NCBI RefSeq assembly: GCF_016649425.1
Contig: NZ_JADRCR010000010.1
Coordinates: forward strand, 1 to 64,000
Source of the DNA: Limnobaculum allomyrinae
GTDB lineage: Bacteria > Pseudomonadota > Gammaproteobacteria > Enterobacterales > Enterobacteriaceae
Direction: 5' to 3'
DNA: 64,000 nucleotides
The notes below the pieces were generated by a model that was given only the letters and a program-made list of their open reading frames with translations, searched no databases and had not been told where the DNA came from. Position numbers and translations under genes: made by a program. This document shows, one piece after another, positions 7,748 through 16,972 of this stretch (positions within the stretch are counted from its first letter, which is position 1; every line of letters begins with the position of its first letter).

Positions 7748-10036
7748 ATGAATCAAAGTCTATTAGTCACTAAACGCGATGGTCGCAAGGAACGCATTAA
7801 TCTCGATAAAATTCATCGAGTCATTGATTGGGCTGCAGAAGGTCTGCACAACGTCTCCGTTTCTCAGGTTGAGCTTCGTTCGCACATTCAGTTTTACGAT
7901 GGTATCCGAACTTCTGACATCCATGAGACGATTATCCGTGCTGCAGCGGACTTAATTTCGCGTGATTCTCCGGATTATCAATATTTAGCAGCTCGTCTGG
8001 CTATCTTCCATCTGCGTAAGAAAGCCTATGGTCAGTTTGAACCACCAGCGCTCTATGCTCACGTTAAGAGCATGGTTGAGAAAGGAAAATACGATAAGCA
8101 TCTGCTGGAAGATTACACTCAGGAAGAGTTTGAGCAGATGAATGGCTTTATTGACCACTGGCGTGATATGAACTTTTCCTATGCGGCGGTTAAACAGCTG
8201 GAAGGGAAATATCTGGTACAAAACCGCGTTACCGGTGAAGTGTACGAGAGTGCTCAGTTCCTCTATCTTCTGGTAGCGGCGTGCCTGTTCTCCCGCTATC
8301 CGCGCGATACTCGCCTCGATTACGTAAAACGTTTCTATGATGCGATTTCGACCTTTAAGATTTCTCTGCCTACGCCAATTATGGCGGGGGTTCGTACCCC
8401 TACTCGCCAATTCAGCTCCTGTGTACTGATTGAGTGCGGTGATAGTCTGGATTCCATTAACGCTACTTCCAGCGCCATTGTGAAATATGTTTCTCAACGT
8501 GCCGGTATCGGTATCAATGCAGGACGTATTCGCGCTCAGGGTAGCCCAATCCGTAACGGTGAAGCATTCCACACCGGCTGTATTCCATTCTATAAGCATT
8601 TCCAGACCGCAGTGAAGTCCTGCTCTCAGGGCGGCGTACGCGGCGGTGCAGCAACGGTATTCTATCCCCTATGGCATTTAGAAGTAGAAAGCCTGTTGGT
8701 ATTAAGAAATAACCGTGGCGTAGAAGAAAACCGCGTTCGCCATATGGACTATGGTGTTCAGTTAAACAAACTGATGTATCAGCGCCTGGTGAAAAACGAA
8801 AGTATCACCCTATTCAGCCCGTCCGACGTGCCGGGGTTATATGATGCATTCTTCGCCGATCAGGACGAATTTGAACGTCTGTATGTAAAATATGAAGCGG
8901 ACTCATCGATTCGCCAGCGTCAGGTTAAAGCAGTAGAACTGTTCTCTCTGATGATGCAAGAACGTGCTTCAACTGGCCGTATCTACATCCAAAACGTTGA
9001 CCATTGTAATACTCATAGCCCGTTTGATCCGACAGTGGCTCCTGTGCGCCAGTCAAACCTGTGCCTGGAAATTGCGCTACCAACTAAGCCATTGAACGAT
9101 ATCAATGATGAAAACGGTGAAATTGCCCTTTGTACTCTTTCTGCCTTTAATCTGGGTGCTATTGATAGCCTGGACGAGTTAGAAGAGCTGGCAACTCTGG
9201 CGGTACGCTCTCTGGATGCCCTGCTGGACTATCAGGATTACCCGATTCTGGCAGCTAAACTCGGTTCTATGGGTCGTCGTACTCTGGGTATCGGCGTAAT
9301 TAACTATGCCTATTATCTGGCGAAAAATGGCGTTCGTTATTCTGACGGCAGCGCAAACGGCCTGACTCACAGGGCATTTGAAGCGATTCAATACTATCTG
9401 TTGAAAGCCTCTAATGAGCTGGCTCGCGAACAAGGCCCGTGCCCGTGGTTTAATCAAACTCGTTATTCTCAGGGTATTCTGCCCATTGATAACTACAAAA
9501 AGGATCTGGACTCTCTGTGCAATGAGCCGCTGCGCTATGACTGGGAAGCATTGCGCCAGAGCATCAAAACTCACGGCCTGCGTAACTCAACGCTCTCTGC
9601 CCTGATGCCTTCTGAGACTTCCTCACAGATCTCCAATGCCACTAATGGCATTGAGCCACCGCGTGGCTACATCAGTATCAAAGCATCTAAAGACGGAATT
9701 CTGCGTCAGGTAGTGCCTGATTATGAAAAACTAAACAATGGCTACGAGCTGCTATGGGATATGCCAAACAACGATGGTTACTTGCATCTGGTGGGTTTAA
9801 TGCAGAAATTTATCGATCAGTCGATTTCTGCTAATACCAACTATGACCCAACCCGTTTCCCGGGCGGCAAAGTACCAATGAAACAGCTGCTGAAAGATCT
9901 ACTGACAGCCTATAAATATGGCGTAAAAACCCTCTATTACCAAAACACCCGTGATGGTGCAGAGGACTCTCAGGAAGATTTACTACCAGCTAAGCAAGAA
10001 GATGATGGCTGCGAAAGCGGCGCATGTAAGATTTAA
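7748..10036 (+). CDS. nrdA: Ribonucleoside-diphosphate reductase 1 alpha subunit
   Basis: The large subunit of aerobic class Ia reductase makes dNDPs from NDPs with NrdB. The 762-residue chain has an N-terminal ATP-cone (MNQSLLVTKRDGRKERINLDKIH), which senses ATP/dATP. The catalytic barrel includes FSSCVLIECGDS with the first redox cysteine, and the NLCLEIALPT region with the radical-site cysteine. Near the C-terminus is the tyrosine pair TLYYQNTRDGAED, and the last residues CESGACKI carry the CX4C shuttle thiols (755, 760). Length is close to E. coli (761). It is first in an operon with nrdB, 42 bp apart, behind DnaA and NrdR sites. Confidence 0.98.
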   Translation: MNQSLLVTKRDGRKERINLDKIHRVIDWAAEGLHNVSVSQVELRSHIQFYDGIRTSDIHETIIRAAADLISRDSPDYQYLAARLAIFHLRKKAYGQFEPPALYAHVKSMVEKGKYDKHLLEDYTQEEFEQMNGFIDHWRDMNFSYAAVKQLEGKYLVQNRVTGEVYESAQFLYLLVAACLFSRYPRDTRLDYVKRFYDAISTFKISLPTPIMAGVRTPTRQFSSCVLIECGDSLDSINATSSAIVKYVSQRAGIGINAGRIRAQGSPIRNGEAFHTGCIPFYKHFQTAVKSCSQGGVRGGAATVFYPLWHLEVESLLVLRNNRGVEENRVRHMDYGVQLNKLMYQRLVKNESITLFSPSDVPGLYDAFFADQDEFERLYVKYEADSSIRQRQVKAVELFSLMMQERASTGRIYIQNVDHCNTHSPFDPTVAPVRQSNLCLEIALPTKPLNDINDENGEIALCTLSAFNLGAIDSLDELEELATLAVRSLDALLDYQDYPILAAKLGSMGRRTLGIGVINYAYYLAKNGVRYSDGSANGLTHRAFEAIQYYLLKASNELAREQGPCPWFNQTRYSQGILPIDNYKKDLDSLCNEPLRYDWEALRQSIKTHGLRNSTLSALMPSETSSQISNATNGIEPPRGYISIKASKDGILRQVVPDYEKLNNGYELLWDMPNNDGYLHLVGLMQKFIDQSISANTNYDPTRFPGGKVPMKQLLKDLLTAYKYGVKTLYYQNTRDGAEDSQEDLLPAKQEDDGCESGACKI

Positions 10037-10078
10037 TCATTTTCAGGGGGCACTTGCCCCCTATTACAGGGATATATT

Positions 10079-11215
10079 ATGCCTCATACCTACACTACGT
10101 TCTCCCAGACTAAGAACGACCAGTTAAAAGAACCCATGTTTTTCGGCCAGCCGGTTAACGTCGCGCGTTATGACCAGCAAAAACATGAACTATTTGAGAA
10201 GCTGATAGAGAAGCAGCTCTCTTTCTTTTGGCGTCCTGAAGAAGTTGACGTTTCCCGCGATCGTATTGACTATCAGGCGCTGCCTGACCACGAAAAACAT
10301 ATTTTTATCAGTAATCTGAAATATCAAACTCTGTTGGATTCTATTCAGGGCCGCAGCCCTAACGTAGCCTTCCTCCCGCTGATTTCGATTCCTGAGCTGG
10401 AAACCTGGGTAGAAACCTGGTCTTTCTCTGAAACTATTCATTCACGTTCTTACACTCACATTATCCGTAATATTGTGAACGACCCGGCGATTGTGTTTGA
10501 TGATATCGTTTCTAACGAAGAGATTCTCAAGCGCGCCAAGGATATTTCCGGCTATTACGATGACCTGATCACCATGAGTAACTATTATCATCTGTTGGGC
10601 GAAGGCACCCATCAGGTTAATGGGAAGTCAGTCACCGTCAATTTACGTGCGCTGAAAAAGCAGCTTTATCTGTGCCTGATGAGCGTCAACGCACTGGAAG
10701 CTATCCGTTTCTATGTTAGCTTTGCCTGCTCTTTCGCTTTCGCTGAGCGTGAGCTAATGGAAGGTAACGCCAAAATTATCAAACTGATTGCCCGTGACGA
10801 AGCACTACATCTGACCGGTACTCAGCATATGATCAATTTGATGCGCGCAGGTAATGACGATCCTGAAATGGTAGAGATTGCCAAAGAGTGCGAACAGCAG
10901 TGTTACGACCTGTTTGTTCTGGCGGCTCAGCAAGAAAAAGAATGGGCCGACTATTTGTTCCGTGATGGTTCAATGATTGGTCTGAACAAAGATATTCTTT
11001 GCCAGTATGTGGAATACATTACCAATATTCGTATGCAGGCAGTTGGTTTGACACTTCCGTTTGAAACTCGATCCAACCCTATTCCATGGATTAACGCCTG
11101 GTTAGTCTCTGATAACGTTCAGGTAGCACCTCAGGAAGTTGAAGTTAGCTCTTATCTGGTTGGTCAGATTGATTCTGAAGTGAATGCTGATGACTTGAGT
11201 GATTTTGAGCTTTAA
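10079..11215 (+). CDS. nrdB: Ribonucleoside-diphosphate reductase 1 beta subunit
   Basis: The small subunit carries the diferric-tyrosyl radical used by NrdA. The 378 residues include the radical tyrosine Y125 in HSRSYTHII and iron ligands D87, E118 and H121, offset by three from the E. coli numbers. Further ligands lie in [14 protein letters not shown]. The C-terminal tail, ending DDLSDFEL, is the NrdA-docking peptide type. It is cotranscribed with nrdA. The ferredoxin gene yfaE, which in E. coli follows nrdB and maintains the cofactor, is not present here. The next gene is an unrelated convergent lipoprotein. Confidence 0.98.
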   Translation: MPHTYTTFSQTKNDQLKEPMFFGQPVNVARYDQQKHELFEKLIEKQLSFFWRPEEVDVSRDRIDYQALPDHEKHIFISNLKYQTLLDSIQGRSPNVAFLPLISIPELETWVETWSFSETIHSRSYTHIIRNIVNDPAIVFDDIVSNEEILKRAKDISGYYDDLITMSNYYHLLGEGTHQVNGKSVTVNLRALKKQLYLCLMSVNALEAIRFYVSFACSFAFAERELMEGNAKIIKLIARDEALHLTGTQHMINLMRAGNDDPEMVEIAKECEQQCYDLFVLAAQQEKEWADYLFRDGSMIGLNKDILCQYVEYITNIRMQAVGLTLPFETRSNPIPWINAWLVSDNVQVAPQEVEVSSYLVGQIDSEVNADDLSDFEL

Positions 11216-11237
11216 GTATTGCATTATAATCTAACGT

Positions 11238-11268
11238 TAAAATGGCCTGTCTGAGACAGGCTATTTTT
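11238..11268 (+). terminator. nrdAB terminator
   Basis: The stem GCCTGTC/GACAGGC (11245-11251 and 11255-11261) with a TGA loop, extended by flanking A/T pairs, is followed by ATTTTTAT. It ends the operon just before the convergent lipoprotein gene. Confidence 0.85.
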
Positions 11269-11632
11269 ATGGTTGAAACAGCATCGCCACCCACTGTTCT
11301 TCTGATTTCATAAAGCCAATCTTATCCAGATTATTGCGTATTTCATCAGTACCTTCTGGCTGAAACTCAGAATACACGTTACAAATCAGCGTTTGATCTT
11401 GTTGAACTTCACAATCATCAACGGCAGTGACGTGCATCCGACTAATATCGGTTTTAACCATATCCATGGCCATTGGCGTACTGTTCTGTTGTGCATCCTG
11501 CAAAAATGCCGCTTTTACTGCCTCTTCCGCTTCCGGCACCGTGGGTGATAAAGCTGAAACCTCAGGTTTAGCAACGCAGGCCATCAGCAGTAAACCGATC
11601 GCTCCGGTACATAACATCTCGATTCCTTTCAC
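11267..11632 (-). CDS. Small predicted lipoprotein
   Basis: The 121-residue product has a lipoprotein signal: basic start (MKGIEM), hydrophobic core and lipobox LLMAC with the acylated Cys at residue 19, followed by V-A-K. The mature part is acidic, and its DDCEVQQDQTLICN carries two cysteines that could form a disulphide. The start is GTG at 11632 behind AGGAGG. ATG at 11617 is possible but loses the lysine of the signal. I do not recognise the family. It is convergent with nrdB and monocistronic. Confidence 0.7.
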   Translation of the reverse strand: MKGIEMLCTGAIGLLLMACVAKPEVSALSPTVPEAEEAVKAAFLQDAQQNSTPMAMDMVKTDISRMHVTAVDDCEVQQDQTLICNVYSEFQPEGTDEIRNNLDKIGFMKSEEQWVAMLFQP

Positions 11633-11740
11633 CTTTCCTCCTATTTCTCAAATTAAAAATTAAAAATTAAGTTTTTCAGCATGATAGTTTAGTCATTTGA
11701 ATATTTCCGTAGTTAACATCAAATTTCCACACTTTTTCGA

Positions 11741-11772
11741 TAAAAAAAACACCGTTGTTACACGGTGTTTTA
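11741..11772 (-). terminator. Terminator after the Dcu-type transporter gene
   Basis: The stem ACGGTGTT/AACACCGT (11762-11769 with 11748-11755) is read on the minus strand and followed by eight T residues. It ends the racemase-transporter unit. Confidence 0.85.
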
Positions 11773-11805
11773 AATTCAATTGGATACAAGCAGAAGATTT
11801 ATTGG

Positions 11806-13107
11806 TTATACCACCATCGGTGCCAGCATAAAGCCAAAAGCGACCCCTGCGACAATACCACCCAGCCCTGGCAGCATAAATGGGTGGTTTAATACATATT
11901 TACCCACTCGGGTGGTACCGGTGGTATCAAACTCCATTGCCGCCAGTGAAGTCGGATACGTTGGTAATACGAATACCCCGGTAACCGCTACATAAGATGC
12001 CAGAATGGCCCAGGTAGGAACCCCCAATGCCACCGCCAGTGGAATAATCAGCGGTGTAGTCGCCCCTTGAGAATAGAGCAGCGCACAGGTACCAAATAAT
12101 ACTAATGCCAATAACATTGGATATTGCGCTAATACATCACCAGCAATCGCCTTGATTTGTACCATATGAGCATCCACAAAAGTGGTTCCCAGAGTCACAA
12201 TACCGAGAATAACCGCTACCGAACTCATGCCCGCTCTAAAGGTTGGTGCCAGAACAATAGAGGTAGTTGAGGTTTTACAAAATACCACCATCAAACAGGC
12301 GGCACTCATCATACAGATAATAATGATGTCTCTGGTTCCCATTGGTTTACCAATATCGAACCCGGGGCGCAATTGTGGGAACGCCGCCAGAACAACGATA
12401 GCTACCGTTGCCAGCAGGAACAGACCAACAGACAGTTTAGCCCCTTTGGTATCTTCCCCTTTTTTCTCTTCGTATTTACGTACTAAACCTTGCTGCAAAC
12501 GTTCCAGATACACTTCGTCATCTTCAAGCTCACAACCCTGACGAGAAGCAATAAAAGCCGCCACCATCGCTGCCACAAATGATGCCGGTAAACAGACCGC
12601 CATCACCTGAATAAAGGTAACGCCGTTACCTTCCATAATAGTTAGCATTGCCGCCATTGCCGCACTGATTGGCGAGCCGGAAATCGCTATCTGGGATGCA
12701 ACCACAGAACCGGCCAGCGTTCTGGAAGGCCGAATACCGGACTCTTTCGCCACTTCAGCAATAACCGGTAACGTTGAGAAAACAATAAATCCCGTACCCG
12801 CCATTATGGTCATAGTCCAGGTAATTATTGGAGCGATAATATTGATATATTTAGGATTGCGCCGCATAAATGCTCCGGCAACCCGAACCAAATAATCCAT
12901 ACCGCCTGCGGCCTGTAGTGCAGAAGCAGCCACTACCACAGTCATTATAATCAGAATAACGTCAACCGGCGGTGAACCAATAGATAATCCAAAACCTAAG
13001 GTTAATATGGCTAATCCCAGACCTCCACACAACCCAATACCAATACCGCCCATGCGAATACCAAAAAATATCGCACCCAATACCACAATAATTTCTAACC
13101 AAACCAT
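11806..13107 (-). CDS. Anaerobic C4-dicarboxylate transporter, DcuA/DcuB family
   Basis: This is a 433-residue inner-membrane carrier of the Dcu family, which exchanges or imports fumarate, malate, aspartate and succinate. It has about 10-12 hydrophobic segments. Family landmarks are RRNPKYINIIAPIITW, MAGTGFIVFSTLPVIAEVAKE, ISGSPISAAMAAM, LPTYPTSLAAMEFDTTGTTRVGKYVLNHPF and a glycine-rich C-terminal span. Motif wording is closer to DcuA than to DcuB, and length equals E. coli DcuA. I use ATG 13107 because GGAG lies about six bases upstream. It lies 114 bp downstream of an Asp/Glu racemase gene on the same strand, not next to aspA as in E. coli. Aspartate transport is inferred. Confidence 0.88.
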   Translation of the reverse strand: MVWLEIIVVLGAIFFGIRMGGIGIGLCGGLGLAILTLGFGLSIGSPPVDVILIIMTVVVAASALQAAGGMDYLVRVAGAFMRRNPKYINIIAPIITWTMTIMAGTGFIVFSTLPVIAEVAKESGIRPSRTLAGSVVASQIAISGSPISAAMAAMLTIMEGNGVTFIQVMAVCLPASFVAAMVAAFIASRQGCELEDDEVYLERLQQGLVRKYEEKKGEDTKGAKLSVGLFLLATVAIVVLAAFPQLRPGFDIGKPMGTRDIIIICMMSAACLMVVFCKTSTTSIVLAPTFRAGMSSVAVILGIVTLGTTFVDAHMVQIKAIAGDVLAQYPMLLALVLFGTCALLYSQGATTPLIIPLAVALGVPTWAILASYVAVTGVFVLPTYPTSLAAMEFDTTGTTRVGKYVLNHPFMLPGLGGIVAGVAFGFMLAPMVV

Positions 13108-13221
13108 GACAGGCTCCAATAGACAATTATTTGCCATTGATAATTATAAAAAATTTGATGTGTAATTATTTTGCCGACATTATTCCTCAGGCTGGCAATA
13201 TAATTAATTAATCGCTTATTA

Positions 13222-13938
13222 TTAGATTAATAAGTTATTTTTACCCACGCGATTTTCGTACCATTTAATTCCAGCACGCACTAATGATCCAGTTGAATCA
13301 ATATATTTATTTGGATTATTTTTTACTTCATCTGCGAGTATTACCGGTACTTCTGTACAACCCAAAACAATGACTTCAGCACCTTGTTTAAATAATTGCT
13401 CCGCTTGCTCTTTCATTAAATATTCAGCCAATTGATTATCGCCAGACTTTAAAGCATAAATGCTTTCCATTACTTTAATCTGGCTATTTTCATCTGGTCT
13501 GATACATTCAAAACCCAGTTCCTCAATACTTTTTTGATATAATCCCATATACAAAGTGGCATTGGTTGCTAACAATCCTACCTTCTTTTTACCTGAGAAA
13601 ATAACTTCCTTCATCGTGGTCTCAACAATACTTAGCATGTCCACATGACAAGCACTTTTTAACTCTGAAAACCAGTAATGCGCTGTATTACAAGGGATAA
13701 CAATACATTCAGCACCCGCATCCTCCAGTCTTTTCAGATAATCCTGCATTACCGGAAGCGGTGATTGTCCGTGATGCATTAATGCTTCGGTTCGATCCGG
13801 AATATCAGGAATAGAAGAAATAATTAATGGAATATGTTCCTGATCGTTATGCGCAGCCGTATAAGTAACAAACTTATTAAATAAATCGACGGTTGCAGCC
13901 GGGCCCATTCCACCTAATACACCAATTAAACCTTTCAC
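13222..13938 (-). CDS. Aspartate/glutamate racemase family enzyme
   Basis: The 238-residue cytoplasmic enzyme of the cofactor-independent Asp/Glu racemase superfamily interconverts L- and D-aspartate (or glutamate) with two opposed thiols. The N-terminal IGVLGGMGPAATVDLF and the two cysteine motifs IVIPCNTAHYW (C83) and VLGCTEVPVI (C194) are visible, so a symmetric two-thiol site is intact. E. coli YgeA, by comparison, has one catalytic Cys and a Thr (established for that protein as I recall it). It is first in a unit with the Dcu-type carrier and divergent from a HypT-like regulator, which suggests aspartate use. It could be specific for Asp, Glu or another amino acid. Confidence 0.85.
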   Translation of the reverse strand: MKGLIGVLGGMGPAATVDLFNKFVTYTAAHNDQEHIPLIISSIPDIPDRTEALMHHGQSPLPVMQDYLKRLEDAGAECIVIPCNTAHYWFSELKSACHVDMLSIVETTMKEVIFSGKKKVGLLATNATLYMGLYQKSIEELGFECIRPDENSQIKVMESIYALKSGDNQLAEYLMKEQAEQLFKQGAEVIVLGCTEVPVILADEVKNNPNKYIDSTGSLVRAGIKWYENRVGKNNLLI

Positions 13939-14475
13939 AATGAATACCCCTTAATAACTTTAATCAATTACTACGAGTAATCATGGTTAATTCGATTATT
14001 GCTCATAATAATTAACGTTATTAACTGTTATTTATCTTCTATGCTAATGACTAATATTTCGTTAGTCTGAAATTTGATAAACAATATTTATCAGGTGTAT
14101 TCCAATAAGAGAAATGCAAGTATGTATGGCATGATGCAAAATCCGCATCAAGATGCGTCACAATTTGTTTTTTTGCTATGGCACAGATTGGCGTTTAATG
14201 CCAGTATAAGCACATGAATCCCCGTATCATCAAGTTCGATAGTTATCATTACAATATCAGCCTGATGTTAAAAACGAAGGGGCTATGCAAAATACAAATA
14301 ATCATAGGTGATTTAAGTACCGTTAAGCTGCCAATACCAAAAAGTAGGGTGATAATAATAAAATGGCAACAACATCCCAAATTAATCAAATTGCTTCACA
14401 ATAACAATAACTGAATTTAATTAACAAAGAAAACACATTAACTATTAAAAAATAAATTATATAGCAGGCGATAAA
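13939..14475. promoter_or_regulatory. Divergent regulatory region of the racemase/transporter unit and hypT
   Basis: This 537-bp AT-rich spacer lies between divergent starts and should hold both promoters and the LysR-type operators. I could not assign specific boxes with confidence. A 66-codon frame at 14214-14414 has no ribosome site and a composition unlike neighbouring genes, so I read it as non-coding. Confidence 0.5.
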
Positions 14476-15384
14476 ATGAAAAATATAGAGACAAAATGGT
14501 TGTATGACTTTTTAACCCTCGAAGCCTGTCGTCATTTTTCTCATGCCGCTGAGCAGCGAAACATTTCGCAACCGGCTTTTAGCCGTCGGATTAAAGCGCT
14601 GGAGTCAGCAATTGGTGTAGAACTGTTTGATCGCACTACTACCCCTCTCCAGTTAACGGAAGAAGGAAAGTTATTTCATTCCCAAACCCGCAGCCTGCTT
14701 CAACAGTTAGAGTGCAATCTTAGCGAGCTTTCCGGTCATAACTTATTAAGTATTCCTAATATTAAAATTGCCGCAGCCCACTCTCTGTCTTTGACGCTAT
14801 TACCTAAACTGGTTCATTCGTTGTCAGATTACGGCGGGGAATTTGTTTATCATGTTGAAGCCATTGATGTGGTACAGGTGGTTAATACCCTGCGTGAAGG
14901 AAAAAGCGACTTTATTATTTCGTTTTACGATGAAGATCTGATGCAGTCTCCCTTCTGCTGCCTGAAGGTATTTGAATCTGAATTGTATCCGGTCTGTGCT
15001 GCCGACCCGCAAGGCAAACCGCTGTTTGATATCTACCAGCCTGAAGTACCCTTATTAAACTACACCAGCGCATCTTATATGGGGCGCCTCGTGAATCGTC
15101 GTCTGGGAGAAGTTGGGGCTATTGCACCACGTACTCTATTTATGTCCTCAATGAGTGAACTGCTAAAACATATGGCATTGGATGGCCACGGTATTGCCTG
15201 GCTACCTATCTATTCGGTAGTCAATGAGCTAAAAGAGAAAAAACTGGTTTGTCTGGATACACCGGAACTCACCGTTCCTATTCAGGCTTATATATATCGA
15301 ATGGATACCCGCCTGAACAAAACTGCCGAATTGTTCTGGAGTATCTTGAAAAACAATATGCCAAAGAATTTAGATAATGGGTAA
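14476..15384 (+). CDS. hypT: LysR-type regulator, HypT (YjiE) homologue
   Basis: The 302-residue protein has an N-terminal winged helix (FSHAAEQRNISQPAFSRRIKALE, residues 21-43) and a LysR substrate-binding domain. It aligns along its length with E. coli HypT/YjiE, sharing IETKWLYDFLTLE, IKIAAAHSLSL, YMGRLVNR and SSMSELLK. E. coli HypT responds to hypochlorite by oxidation of three methionines. Two are conserved here (M202 and M226, equivalent to 206 and 230), while the position matching Met123 is not methionine. It is divergent from racemase and Dcu-type genes, its likely targets. In E. coli yjiE lies near iadA, whose product releases aspartate. Confidence 0.85.
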   Translation: MKNIETKWLYDFLTLEACRHFSHAAEQRNISQPAFSRRIKALESAIGVELFDRTTTPLQLTEEGKLFHSQTRSLLQQLECNLSELSGHNLLSIPNIKIAAAHSLSLTLLPKLVHSLSDYGGEFVYHVEAIDVVQVVNTLREGKSDFIISFYDEDLMQSPFCCLKVFESELYPVCAADPQGKPLFDIYQPEVPLLNYTSASYMGRLVNRRLGEVGAIAPRTLFMSSMSELLKHMALDGHGIAWLPIYSVVNELKEKKLVCLDTPELTVPIQAYIYRMDTRLNKTAELFWSILKNNMPKNLDNG

Positions 15385-15385
15385 A

Positions 15386-15415
15386 GCCCCGCTGTCCATC
15401 TATAACAGCGGGATA
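15386..15415. terminator. Hairpin between convergent hypT and yfaY
   Basis: CCCGCTGT (15388-15395) pairs with ACAGCGGG (15405-15412) in the 40-bp gap between convergent genes. It lacks a clear T tract, so it may act as a weak bidirectional terminator. Confidence 0.5.
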
Positions 15416-15424
15416 TTATCGCGA

Positions 15425-16627
15425 CTAATGTGCCAACGTCTCCGCCTGCTCCAACCATTCATAACTGCCAAAAACATTCCGTTGGTTAAACCAGCGCGAC
15501 AGCATATCCAGCGCCAGTGTCACACTGACATCCTGCTGAACTTTAATACTATGATTACGAGGCATATAACGTACTCGCTGGGCATAATGGCCATTCGGGG
15601 TGACTAATGCCAATGACAAACACTCATCGTGGCGAGATCCGATAACAATACTAATATCTGCCTGTTGCTGAATCGCTATCTGTTTTGCATTTTCCAGCAA
15701 TGTCTCAAGGCTCAAGATATCAGTTGAAGGTCGAATTTCAGACTGAAGAATTGGTGCATTAACGGAGAACAGATTCCAGCTAAGTAGCCCTGCACTGAAT
15801 TGTTCACTCACTGCCACCTTTAACCCACGTTCCGTCAGTTGACGGGAGATAATAGCCGGTAGACCTTCTGTTCCCTCATACAACAGATTCTCTTCAACCC
15901 CTTGCTTAACGATCTGCCAGTTTCTTAGCATCTCCTGACGCTGGCTTTCAGGCCCGGTCAACTTCAGTTCAATGATCGGCATGGAAGAACGATATCCCAT
16001 TACGCAACCTTCTGGCAGCGTCAATACATCAAATTGTTGAGCCAGACTGCTCTCTGTACGGCCAAAGCTGGTTAAACGCAGGCAAAGTGGTGATGGCGGG
16101 AGACTATAGCGCTGTCGTAAACGGGGTAGGATCTGATCGTTAACCATGACTTTAAATTCTGATGGTACACCGGGAGTGAAAAACATCAGGCAATCATTAA
16201 TGGTTAGCGCAAAACCACAGGCGGTTCCTACCGGATTATCAACCAATTCGGCACTTTCAGGGATCATCGCCTGTTTACGGTTAGTATCAGACATCACCCG
16301 ACCCCGTGCCGCAAAATAGCTCTCCATACAGGCAATCCATTCCGGGTGCTCAATCAGAGATTCTCCGGCAGCAGTAGCCGCAGCCAGCGCACTCAGATCG
16401 TCACTGGTTGGCCCTAACCCACCATTAACGATCAATACATCAGCATATAGGCTACGTTCCAGTAAAACATCAACCAGGCTGTCAAGATTATCACCCACCG
16501 TTGTTCGCGTACTGAGCGGCAACCCGTGTTGAAAGAAGCAGTCGGCTAACCAGGCGGCATTGGTATCTACTATTTGCCCATGAAGAACTTCATCTCCCGT
16601 ACTTAACATTTCTACCACTAACATCCG
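15425..16627 (-). CDS. yfaY: CinA-like protein YfaY (NMN amidohydrolase-related)
   Basis: The 400-residue protein matches E. coli YfaY in length and sequence. The N-terminal MoaB/MogA-like domain carries VEMLSTGDEVLHGQIVDTNAAW, NGGLGPTSDDLSALAAA and FFTPGVPSEF. The C-terminal CinA domain begins near EGTEGLPAIISRQLTERGLKVAVSEQFSAG. CinA proteins hydrolyse ADP-ribose and/or deamidate nicotinamide mononucleotide. E. coli YfaY itself lacks clear activity, and the C-terminal domain here is similarly degenerate. I chose ATG 16627, with GGGAG six bases upstream. The upstream extension has no homology. It is a single gene, convergent with hypT. Confidence 0.93.
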   Translation of the reverse strand, partial: RMLVVEMLSTGDEVLHGQIVDTNAAWLADCFFQHGLPLSTRTTVGDNLDSLVDVLLERSLYADVLIVNGGLGPTSDDLSALAAATAAGESLIEHPEWIACMESYFAARGRVMSDTNRKQAMIPESAELVDNPVGTACGFALTINDCLMFFTPGVPSEFKVMVNDQILPRLRQRYSLPPSPLCLRLTSFGRTESSLAQQFDVLTLPEGCVMGYRSSMPIIELKLTGPESQRQEMLRNWQIVKQGVEENLLYEGTEGLPAIISRQLTERGLKVAVSEQFSAGLLSWNLFSVNAPILQSEIRPSTDILSLETLLENAKQIAIQQQADISIVIGSRHDECLSLALVTPNGHYAQRVRYMPRNHSIKVQQDVSVTLALDMLSRWFNQRNVFGSYEWLEQAETLAH

Positions 16628-16793
16628 AAGACTCCCGTTTATGGTTATTCTTTGTATTCTCTGCAAATAATATCCACTATGTTACGCCTGATGACGCTGC
16701 TTATCAGCTAAAAATAGCACAGGCGGGTTGTTGCAGCGAATACGACGATAAAATCAGCACTCAGGCCAAATTTACATCAAACCAGTTTATTTA

Positions 16794-16811
16794 TGTAAAG
16801 ATAAAATTACA
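16794..16811 (+). promoter_or_regulatory. Probable TyrR box upstream of tyrP
   Basis: TGTAAAGATAAAATTACA fits the TyrR pattern TGTAAA-N6-TTTACA with a single mismatch. It lies about 160 bp before tyrP, a gene under TyrR control in E. coli. The 16628-16972 spacer otherwise holds no visible gene. Confidence 0.65.
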
Positions 16812-16972
16812 CCTCGTATCAATAGTTTGACACCCACATTCATCTCACATACCCTACTTCCGTCTTCCGTCTTCCGGCTATCGTCTGTTTTTGATGGCTG
16901 TGTAATAAGAAAGTGCCAGCAAAATGGTACTTATCTAGCCGATTAACATAACTAAAAGAAATCGAGGTTCGT

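Noticed and set aside
14214-14414. 66-codon frame between the racemase and hypT genes
   Set aside because: No ribosome site, composition reflects AT-rich intergenic DNA, and it lies where divergent promoters are expected.
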